From: Flavobacterium sp.
GTDB taxonomy: Bacteria > Bacteroidota > Bacteroidia > Flavobacteriales > Flavobacteriaceae
Length of the DNA: 24,250 bases
Assembly (NCBI GenBank): GCA_030151565.1
Contig: JASLDM010000058.1
Coordinates: forward strand, 1 to 24,250
Direction: 5' to 3'
In this document: positions 1 to 6,709 of the stretch, in pieces
How the letters are laid out: each line of letters begins with the position of its first letter
Numbering within the stretch: the first letter of the stretch is position 1
Position numbers and translations under genes: made by a program
Notes under the pieces: generated by a model
Database searches by the model: none
What the model saw: only the letters and a program-made list of their open reading frames with translations
Told to the model about the DNA's origin: nothing

Positions 1-519
1 CTTCTCTAACATCTGGCAGTAGTATGGTATATCTACTTTCATAAACTTCGCACTGTTTAGATGAAAGCTTGCCAACGAATACACTGCTCTTGGGTTGTTA
101 GGATTTAGTTTGACAGCCTGCTCATAAGCTTTGTTAATAATTGGACTTTGAGTCATTCCTTTATTCATAGGATCAGTTATTAATTCTAAAGTTTCATTCA
201 ACCCTTTCAACACATACCATTCCTCTCCTCCTACTGTTATCCAATGGTCTATCAATATTCTATTTCGCTCTACGATATCCTCCACATCATCCCCTTGTGG
301 GTTATTAAACCCTTGTGTTACCTCTATAAACACTTTATAGTACACCGGAATCCAATTCTCTTTATCCATTGTTGCTACTCGATCTAAGATTGCGACAGCT
401 TCTTTTGGATGTCCATCTTGCCATTGTTGTAATGCCTTTTGCATTCCTAACTCGTATTTAGATTGAGCAAATCCCATTAAGCTAAATACACTAAAAACTA
501 AAGTAAGTAATTTCTTCAT
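1..519 (-). CDS. Secreted helical-repeat (TPR-like) protein, partial at left edge
   Basis: An open frame runs from an ATG at 519 on the minus strand through 173 codons without a stop and leaves the window, so the C-terminus is missing. The first 19 residues (MKKLLTLVFSVFSLMGFAQ) form a clear signal peptide ending in the FAQ cleavage site common in Flavobacteriaceae. The rest is soluble, with helix-helix segments such as AVAILDRVATMDKENWIPVYYKV (around residues 40-62, shown only as a description of the region) and INKAYEQAVKLNPNNPRAV, the latter typical of a TPR repeat. It lies 97 nt downstream of the TonB-dependent receptor on the same strand with no terminator visible between them, so co-expression is likely. 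The function is unknown; a periplasmic partner of the receptor is only inferred. Confidence 0.8.
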   Translation of the reverse strand, partial: MKKLLTLVFSVFSLMGFAQSKYELGMQKALQQWQDGHPKEAVAILDRVATMDKENWIPVYYKVFIEVTQGFNNPQGDDVEDIVERNRILIDHWITVGGEEWYVLKGLNETLELITDPMNKGMTQSPIINKAYEQAVKLNPNNPRAVYSLASFHLNSAKFMKVDIPYYCQMLEK

Positions 520-616
520 TTGATTAATTGTTTGATTATAAGATAAAACTACGCCGTTCTATACACGACGAGAAACTAAGTTGTGTGAACTGTTGTTTAT
601 TGCGCGCCAACCGTTA

Positions 617-2749
617 CTACAAATTATCTAATTGATTTGACTTCTTGTTTGAACTGATTGTCCACATAAATCCAATATATACAAATCTCTTTGCTGTTGG
701 ATTTATCACATCTGGCTGCCCACCTTGTTGAGTAAACTGATATGCATACACAGGATTGCGACCTAACAGATTATCCACTGATGCATACAATATCTTTTGT
801 GCACTTAATAGATAAGCCCAGCTCATACTTACATTGTGTATCTGACTACTTTTATACACTATCTTATCTGTAGTGTCGATATTATAGAAATGTCGAGGAG
901 TAGTAAAGTTATACGTCATACTCACTTGTGACTTCCACTGCTCTATCCAGTACTTCGTCACTACAGAGAAGTTATGCTTAGCTACATAAGACGGTTGTAC
1001 CCACTCATCCCAATACATCTCTTTTCGCTTCGAATCAATGTAGGTATAGGTAATCCAGTAATTAAAGTTCTTAAACGTGTTGCTATCTTTCCAGAACACA
1101 TCAAATCCTTTTGCGTATCCCTCTCCTAATTGAGAATACTGACTTGGTTTACCCATTGGTGTCAACAGTAGTTTACTATAGTCTTTATAGAATACCTCAG
1201 CTCTAAGCATTCTCTTTTTGAACTCATACGTATAGTTAAAAATATAGTGATCTGCCTGCGTCCAATCTTCTTGCTTTAATGAAATAGCTTGTTCTAAATT
1301 TAAGGCTTGATTAAACACTCCATAAGACAGCGATACCTGTTGTTTTGTATCCATCTGGTAAGTAAGCATGGTTCTTGGTTCTATTGTCCAATCAGAAATT
1401 GCTGAGTATTTATTCACTCTTACCCCTGCTCTTAATGATAACCCTGATCCAATGTTCCAATTATTCTCAAAAAACAAGGCAAACCTCGTAGCATCTGTTT
1501 CATTATTAGTAGAATATTTTCCGATGCTGCGGGTCAAGTCTAACTGTGCCACTTGCACATCAGCACCAATAAAAGATTGCCACTTGCTGTTCCACTGATA
1601 AGACAATTTTACTTTCTGATTCAAATCCCAATTCTTTCTACCAATATGCTTTTCATTGCTATCCCCTTTATAGTCTGAATATCCTAATCCTGCTCCTACA
1701 TCTAATCGCATATATGGAGATAGCTTTTTAAAGTAAAGGCTATTCATATACACATTATTTGATTTAAAAGCTAATGTATCTACTCTATTACTTGGTTCTA
1801 TTTCTTGTTCGTACTTGATAGAGGTAAAGTCTACTGCTGTATACAATTTATATCCCCCGTCTTTCACCTCTCTCTTATATACCACCTCTGCCGAAGCTGT
1901 ATTAAAAGGCTTTTTACTATTATATCGCTGTTTTACCAATGCTGTATATGCTCCTAAGTTTAGATAGTTAAGACTGTATGACAGTGAATTCTTTCCCCAT
2001 TGATGAGTCTGCCCAAAACCAACTCCTACTGTAGAGATAGAGATATCCTTACGAGAAGGGTCTATATCATCAGATGTATCCAACTGTAATACTCCCGACA
2101 AGGCATCCCCAAACTCTGCGCTATATCCTCCTGCCGAAAAAGACATCCCTTTAAACAAGAAAGGATTGAACTTAGAACGCACTGGTACATTACCTACTGA
2201 TGCTGTATAAGGTTGAAACACCTTTATTCCATTCACATAGATACCACTCTCATCTGCCTTACCTCCTCTTATCAGCAGTCTTCCATCCTCGCCATGAGTC
2301 TGCGCACCAGGCATCGTACTTAATACTCCTATAATATTTCCAGGGCTTCCAGCTGTGCTCACTACATCCATAGCATTAAGCCCTATACTCTCTGCTCGTT
2401 CTCTTTTATTTTTGCTCTTAGCGATTACAATTATTTCACCCAATAGATCGTCCTGTCCACTCAACACGAAACTATTGGTGTAATTTTCTTTTGTATCGAT
2501 ATATACATCCATATCTCCGTATTGTGGATGCATTAACTTTAGTACGTCTTTTACCACAGTATCATTTACAGTGAAGCTAAAGTATCCTTTAGCATCTGAT
2601 AGTGCTCCATCGAAGCTTTCCTCTAAATACACATTTACATTCTCTATTGGTTTATTTCTTTCATTAACCACTGTTCCTGATATGGTGATTGTCTGAGCGT
2701 GTACTGCTCCTAAAAACAGGGTTAATAACATACATAATAGTGTTCTCAT
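617..2749 (-). CDS. TonB-dependent outer-membrane receptor with carboxypeptidase-like N-terminal domain
   Basis: The 710-residue protein has a signal peptide (MRTLLCMLLTLFLGAVHAQ, 1-19). A CarboxypepD_reg-like beta-sandwich follows at about 21-90 (ISGTVVNERNKPIENVNVYL). Then comes a TonB-box-like stretch (GEIIVIAKSKN, about 104-114) and a plug domain at about 115-225 containing RLLIRGGKADESGIYVNG and AEFGDALSGVLQLD. The remainder is a long beta-barrel ending in FVYIGFMWTIS plus a short polar tail. It should sit in the outer membrane and import a ligand using TonB-ExbBD energy. It is shorter than SusC proteins (about 1000 residues) and has no SusD partner here, so it belongs to the general receptor class; the substrate cannot be read from the sequence. 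A promoter-like box lies just upstream and a secreted repeat protein follows downstream. Confidence 0.88.
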   Translation of the reverse strand: MRTLLCMLLTLFLGAVHAQTITISGTVVNERNKPIENVNVYLEESFDGALSDAKGYFSFTVNDTVVKDVLKLMHPQYGDMDVYIDTKENYTNSFVLSGQDDLLGEIIVIAKSKNKRERAESIGLNAMDVVSTAGSPGNIIGVLSTMPGAQTHGEDGRLLIRGGKADESGIYVNGIKVFQPYTASVGNVPVRSKFNPFLFKGMSFSAGGYSAEFGDALSGVLQLDTSDDIDPSRKDISISTVGVGFGQTHQWGKNSLSYSLNYLNLGAYTALVKQRYNSKKPFNTASAEVVYKREVKDGGYKLYTAVDFTSIKYEQEIEPSNRVDTLAFKSNNVYMNSLYFKKLSPYMRLDVGAGLGYSDYKGDSNEKHIGRKNWDLNQKVKLSYQWNSKWQSFIGADVQVAQLDLTRSIGKYSTNNETDATRFALFFENNWNIGSGLSLRAGVRVNKYSAISDWTIEPRTMLTYQMDTKQQVSLSYGVFNQALNLEQAISLKQEDWTQADHYIFNYTYEFKKRMLRAEVFYKDYSKLLLTPMGKPSQYSQLGEGYAKGFDVFWKDSNTFKNFNYWITYTYIDSKRKEMYWDEWVQPSYVAKHNFSVVTKYWIEQWKSQVSMTYNFTTPRHFYNIDTTDKIVYKSSQIHNVSMSWAYLLSAQKILYASVDNLLGRNPVYAYQFTQQGGQPDVINPTAKRFVYIGFMWTISSNKKSNQLDNL

Positions 2750-2775
2750 CGTTGTATAGGTTCTTAATTACCTTA

Positions 2776-2806
2776 CAAACGTAGCTTAGCTGCACTGCTA
2801 CTGAAA
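2776..2806 (-). promoter_or_regulatory. Candidate promoter of the TonB-dependent receptor
   Basis: On the minus strand TACGTTTG (2783-2776) matches the Bacteroidota -7 consensus TAnnTTTG, 26 nt before the receptor ATG. About 19 nt further upstream lies a T-rich TTTTTC stretch in place of the usual TTG at -33. The -7 box is convincing; the -33 half is weak, which would suit a promoter that needs an activator. Confidence 0.5.
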
Positions 2807-2825
2807 AACTGTGCGCGCGAACTGT
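2807..2825 (-). repeat. Direct repeat ACAGTT with GC-rich spacer upstream of the receptor promoter
   Basis: Read on the minus strand, ACAGTT occurs twice with a 13-nt start-to-start distance, separated by CGCGCGC, which is striking in such AT-rich surroundings. It lies immediately upstream of the candidate promoter, where an activator would bind. A further 10-nt-spaced pair of TCGTTA lies at 2859-2874, and a lone ACAGTT plus a GCGCGC block lies at 588-608 before the downstream gene. The binding protein is unknown. Confidence 0.4.
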
Positions 2826-2930
2826 AGAATTTTATGCGTGAACAGAAAAAAGCCTAGTTAACGAAACCTAACGACTAAGAATAAATTAAACAACACATTT
2901 ATCTAGAATCAATAAAAATCCATAGAACAA

Positions 2931-2968
2931 AAAAACACCTCAAAGAACAATGTCCTTGAGGTGTTTTT
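2931..2968 (-). terminator. Rho-independent terminator after the acyl-CoA dehydrogenase gene
   Basis: A 13-bp perfect stem (AAAAACACCTCAA at 2931-2943 with its complement at 2956-2968) encloses a 12-nt loop. On the minus strand the stem is followed by a run of T residues. It starts 29 nt past the acyl-CoA dehydrogenase stop and closes the four-gene unit. The A/T ends make it usable in both directions. Confidence 0.85.
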
Positions 2969-2996
2969 AATAAGCTTACATTTAAAATGTCTAGAC

Positions 2997-4142
2997 TTAG
3001 TCTCGTAATATATTTCTAGAAATAACTAATTTCTGAATTTCTGTAGTTCCTTCTCCAATCGTACACAATTTAGAGTCACGATAAAACTTCTCTACCGGGA
3101 AATCCTTAGTATACCCATAACCTCCATGAATTTGAATTGCTTCTGTAGACACTTTTACACAAACCTCAGATGCATACATTTTAGCCATAGCTCCAATCTT
3201 AGTCATCGGCTTATGATTATTTTTCAAGAAAGCTGCCTTATGTAACAACAATTCCGATGCTTCAATTTCAGTAGCCATATCTGCCAACTTAAATCCAATT
3301 GCTTGAAAAGAACTAATAGGCTGTCCAAATTGGTGTCTTTCTTTTGAATATTTCAAAGCTGCTTCATAAGCTCCTTTAGCAATTCCAAGAGATAGCGCTC
3401 CAATAGAAATACGTCCACCATCTAAAATAGTCATCGCTTGTTTAAAACCTTGACCAACTTCACCTAAACGATTTGCATCAGATACTCTACAGTTATCAAA
3501 GATCAATTCTGCTGTTTCAGAAGCACGCATTCCTAATTTATTTTCTTTACGTCCACTCGAAAATCCTGGTGTCCCTTTTTCAATTGCAAAAGCAGTAATT
3601 CCAGTACTTGTATCTCCTTTCTCTCCTGTACGAGCCAATACCACAGCTATATCACCAGAGATAGCATGAGTAATAAAGTTTTTTGCTCCATTCAAAATCC
3701 AATCATCACCATCTTTCACAGCAGTTGTATTCATTCCTCCTGCATCAGACCCCGTATTGTGCTCAGTCAAACCCCAAGCTCCAATCCACTCAGCTGAAGC
3801 TAATTTAGGAATCCATCTTTTCTTTTGCTCTTCGTTTCCAAAAGTTAAAATATGATTCGTACATAATGAGTTATGAGCCGCCACAGACAATCCGATAGAC
3901 GAATCTACTTTTGAAATTTCCTCAACAATAGTAATGTATTCGTGGTAACCCAATCCTGATCCACCCAATTCTTCAGGAACTAATACTCCCATGAATCCCA
4001 TTTCTCCTAATTTCTTAAATAATTCAACAGGAAAAGTCTGTGCTTCATCCCACTCCATAATATGTGGGCGGATATGTTGTTCTGCAAATTCTCTGATTGA
4101 CTGTGCAATCATTGCTTGAGTTTCATTGTATTCAAAATTCAT
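2997..4142 (-). CDS. Acyl-CoA dehydrogenase (short/branched-chain type)
   Basis: The 381-residue flavoprotein should oxidise a short- or branched-chain acyl-CoA to the 2-enoyl-CoA, passing electrons to ETF. The length is typical. Visible family signatures are the FAD/substrate segment WGLTEHNTGSDAGG (about 124-137), the middle beta-domain, RHQFGQPISSFQAIGFKLAD in the C-terminal helical domain, and IHGGYGYTKDFPVEKFYRD near the end. Glu364 in IGEGTTEIQ is in the place of the catalytic base of short- and medium-chain enzymes. No signal peptide, so cytoplasmic. The ATG follows the helix-hairpin-helix gene by 11 nt, and it is the last gene before the terminator. Exact chain-length specificity (butyryl, isobutyryl, 2-methylbutyryl or glutaryl) cannot be assigned by eye. 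Confidence 0.93.
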   Translation of the reverse strand: MNFEYNETQAMIAQSIREFAEQHIRPHIMEWDEAQTFPVELFKKLGEMGFMGVLVPEELGGSGLGYHEYITIVEEISKVDSSIGLSVAAHNSLCTNHILTFGNEEQKKRWIPKLASAEWIGAWGLTEHNTGSDAGGMNTTAVKDGDDWILNGAKNFITHAISGDIAVVLARTGEKGDTSTGITAFAIEKGTPGFSSGRKENKLGMRASETAELIFDNCRVSDANRLGEVGQGFKQAMTILDGGRISIGALSLGIAKGAYEAALKYSKERHQFGQPISSFQAIGFKLADMATEIEASELLLHKAAFLKNNHKPMTKIGAMAKMYASEVCVKVSTEAIQIHGGYGYTKDFPVEKFYRDSKLCTIGEGTTEIQKLVISRNILRD

Positions 4143-4153
4143 GGTTACTAGTT

Positions 4154-5050
4154 TTAATTCTTAAAATCCAAATATAAGTCAATTATATCCACTTTGTCAA
4201 GCGGAAAATTTTTTATTTCCTTAAATTCAACCGCACTCTTAAAATCTCCATGAGCACTTCGCCACTTAACAATTTCTCTAGCAATATAATAATTCAGATA
4301 AGGCAAATTTTTAATTTCATTAATAGAAGCATTGTTAATCTCAAGCTTAGTTATAGGTGGCATACTCTGTATCTCGAAATGTTTTTTCAACTCATCTAAA
4401 GCTTCTGGTGGTACTCCCCATACAAAATCAAGCTGATTGAGAGAAACAAAACCCCCAAATTTATCTCGCTCTTTTAAAATCCGATCTGAATAAGCCGGTC
4501 CAATACCACGCACCAACATAAAATCATCTTTAGTTGCTAAATTTAGATCTTTTACTACAATCAGTACACTCTTTTTGGAATTAGCAGGTGGATCGTATTT
4601 ACCATAACTACCTTGTTTCCGAGGCTTATTAACCCATTCTGGAAATTTAAAATTAACAGCGTGTTCAACCAACCAAGCATCGGAAACCTGAGTCACCAAC
4701 TGAAATTCTTTAGCAGAATTAACAAACTTATTTTGATCCCTAAAGCTATGTAAACGATCAATCTCTTCAACACTCATACCTAGCGTCAATCCTTTGTAAT
4801 CTGAAATATAATTAGGGTTATAAGGGTAAACTTTTTTCTCTTTAGAGGCTGTAAACTCACGATAGATACTATCCAACTCAGCATTGGCTTTATTATCAAT
4901 AATAAGATTTGACTCTTTAGTCCTAATTGCATAGGTGTTATAAAGCCAATAAACTATTTGAGTAAATACCAATAAAAAAAGCAAAATTAAAACACCCCTT
5001 CTCTGAGAACGAGTAAAATAAATCCAATATTTAGGTTTAAATAGTGGCAT
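4154..5050 (-). CDS. Membrane-anchored helix-hairpin-helix (ComEA-like) protein
   Basis: The 298-residue protein has a short basic N-terminus, one membrane segment at about 19-37 (GVLILLFLLVFTQIVYWLY), then a soluble region. HhH repeats follow. One is at about 168-227 with the hairpin VRGIGPAYSDRILKERD and GVPPEALDELKKHF; a second is at about 234-297 with LEINNASINEIKNLP and AREIVKWRSAHGDF. A degenerate earlier copy may lie at 90-130 (GMSVEEIDRLHSFRDQ). HhH motifs bind DNA without sequence specificity, and ComEA uses them in DNA uptake. Here several copies face away from a membrane anchor, so a periplasmic or membrane-proximal DNA-binding role is possible but unproven. The start is the ATG at 5050. 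It lies 49 nt after the PspC-like gene and 11 nt before the dehydrogenase. Confidence 0.85.
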   Translation of the reverse strand: MPLFKPKYWIYFTRSQRRGVLILLFLLVFTQIVYWLYNTYAIRTKESNLIIDNKANAELDSIYREFTASKEKKVYPYNPNYISDYKGLTLGMSVEEIDRLHSFRDQNKFVNSAKEFQLVTQVSDAWLVEHAVNFKFPEWVNKPRKQGSYGKYDPPANSKKSVLIVVKDLNLATKDDFMLVRGIGPAYSDRILKERDKFGGFVSLNQLDFVWGVPPEALDELKKHFEIQSMPPITKLEINNASINEIKNLPYLNYYIAREIVKWRSAHGDFKSAVEFKEIKNFPLDKVDIIDLYLDFKN

Positions 5051-5099
5051 TTTTTATATTTTACTTTAAAAATACAAAAAAAATCACACAATCTTACTT

Positions 5100-5321
5100 T
5101 TATAAATCAAAAACAGAAGACCGTTTAGTATACACTAAATCCTTTAATTTAGCCATAAAAGCTAGCGTAAGATAAATTGCAAAAGCCAATCCTAAAGTAA
5201 AGAAAGATAAATAAATAAAAAACAAGCGAATACTTGTTGCCCGCATTCCTAAACGGTCAGCTAAACGGGAAGACACTTTGAATCCTCTTTTTTCAAAAAA
5301 ATAACGAATCTTATTTATCAT
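5100..5321 (-). CDS. Small PspC-domain membrane protein
   Basis: This 73-residue protein has the PspC pattern: an N-terminal amphipathic segment (INKIRYFFEKRGFKVSSRLA), the conserved LADRLGMRATSIRLFFIYLSF transition, and one hydrophobic span at about 31-57. PspC proteins sit in the inner membrane and take part in envelope-stress responses in other bacteria; the role in Bacteroidota is not established. The ATG at 5321 is taken as the start; an in-frame TTG two codons upstream (5327) would add only two residues. It follows the DUF2851 gene by about 35 nt. Confidence 0.8.
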   Translation of the reverse strand: MINKIRYFFEKRGFKVSSRLADRLGMRATSIRLFFIYLSFFTLGLAFAIYLTLAFMAKLKDLVYTKRSSVFDL

Positions 5322-5356
5322 ATTCAAGAAATAATTTAGGTAAAGATACAGCTTTT

Positions 5357-6628
5357 CTATTTATACAAAATTGCCCTACCTACCAAACATTCCAAACAGC
5401 GTTTCCGATCACAATATTGTTTTTTGAGCTGCAACAGCGCTTGAGAATCCAGGGCATCCTCAACCACAAATCCTAATTTAATGTAATTTAAAATCACTTG
5501 ATTCGACTCTGGCTTCAATCCACGGATTAAATCAAACAATCGGTCGGAGAAGTCGATTTCTTTAGCTGAAAAATAGACATACAGATAGGGTATTATAGTA
5601 TTTAAAATCACTAAATCTATAAACTTTTTACTGAGCTTTTTAGACAACTTCTTGCTTTGTTTATCAAACACAAAATGAGTTTGCCAATAATCACTAACAC
5701 CTACGTCAAACAACTTGTAAAAATCTTCAATACTTTTGGCGTTTAAAACAAGGTGCGCCCCATTTCTATTTTCATGATACCAAGCTGCTAACTGAGCCAA
5801 TCGAATCGTGGGGAAATTATCCGGACGTAACTTAAAAAACTGCACGAGTCCTTTTGGAGTCTCCTCTAACTGATACTTTAGCTTTAAAAAGTCCCATTCC
5901 TTTTTTAAGTCTTGCCCATACTCATCTTCTACATCTTCATTTAACAAACCATTCCCTCCTAAAAACAGCGCTTCCAATGCAAGCAAATCATCTGAGTTTT
6001 TTAATACAATTTCTATTGGAATTCTTTTAGCCCAATTTTCAAAAAAAACTCCATTAGCATTCAGCCCAAAACCTTTTGCTAGGCTTACAAAAAAAAGCTG
6101 TTCCCAATGCTGCTTTGTGTCAGACAGCAACTCCAAAATAGGCTCTGTTTTCTGTTTTAATCGTTCTACATACAATCCTTCTTTCCAATTCAATGCCTTT
6201 ACAACATCTAACTCTACAATTTGATCCTCACAAGCAATCCAATGCTTCTTCTCAAATAATTTTTGATATCGATCTAATAAATCTGGAGAAACAATATCTT
6301 TTAAAATCAAAACAGGGATTAAACTTTGATCTGCTCTGAAAACAGGCATATCTGCTTCCCAAACAACATGCAAAATCACATTATCATACGCACGATCATT
6401 TTCATGGTGATGCGCATACCAATCAGACGCCTTAATATGTATTTCCACATTCCCTGCCCAAAGTTGATTATCAATCAACAATTGTGCATTAAAAAAATCG
6501 GGACCAGATGTTTGTAAATAATGCCCCGGATGAAAAACAGTCAAACGTTCCCCTTGCTCTGTGACTAAATCCTGATTGATCGCAAACAATTGAAATTGCC
6601 AAATATAATGTAGTAAGTGCTCTTTCAT
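5357..6628 (-). CDS. DUF2851 family protein
   Basis: This 423-residue cytoplasmic protein belongs to a family that is widespread in Bacteroidota and has no known function. The N-terminal block carries the family hallmarks: HPGHYLQTSGPDFFNAQL (33-50), WAGNVEIHIKASDWYAHHH (57-75) and YDNVILHVVWEAD (81-93). The C-terminus has a cysteine cluster, YCDRKRCLECLVG, with Cys406, Cys411 and Cys414, suggestive of metal binding. Asp44 in GPDF and the Glu62-x-His64 motif resemble the spacing of PD-(D/E)XK nuclease cores, which is my inference. The start is the ATG at 6628, giving MKEHLLHYIWQF, the usual family beginning; the frame stays open upstream only to a TTG at 6673. It heads the unit that ends with the acyl-CoA dehydrogenase. 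Confidence 0.85.
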   Translation of the reverse strand: MKEHLLHYIWQFQLFAINQDLVTEQGERLTVFHPGHYLQTSGPDFFNAQLLIDNQLWAGNVEIHIKASDWYAHHHENDRAYDNVILHVVWEADMPVFRADQSLIPVLILKDIVSPDLLDRYQKLFEKKHWIACEDQIVELDVVKALNWKEGLYVERLKQKTEPILELLSDTKQHWEQLFFVSLAKGFGLNANGVFFENWAKRIPIEIVLKNSDDLLALEALFLGGNGLLNEDVEDEYGQDLKKEWDFLKLKYQLEETPKGLVQFFKLRPDNFPTIRLAQLAAWYHENRNGAHLVLNAKSIEDFYKLFDVGVSDYWQTHFVFDKQSKKLSKKLSKKFIDLVILNTIIPYLYVYFSAKEIDFSDRLFDLIRGLKPESNQVILNYIKLGFVVEDALDSQALLQLKKQYCDRKRCLECLVGRAILYK

Positions 6629-6709
6629 TTGTTTAATAAGTTTTAGAACACTTAAATTTATAAAAAAAATCAATACTTTTATTTTTTTAACCTTACTGAC
6701 TGTACCAAA

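Noticed and set aside
6629..6673. Upstream extension of the DUF2851 gene to a TTG at 6673
   Set aside because: The added 15 residues are hydrophobic and unlike the family N-terminus, while the ATG at 6628 gives the expected beginning MKEHLLHYIW.
6653..6681. TAAATTTA and TACTTTTA as promoter boxes between the DUF2851 and PNGase genes
   Set aside because: Each differs from TAnnTTTG at the last base and neither has a TTG at a proper distance; promoters are expected here but these matches are too weak to call.
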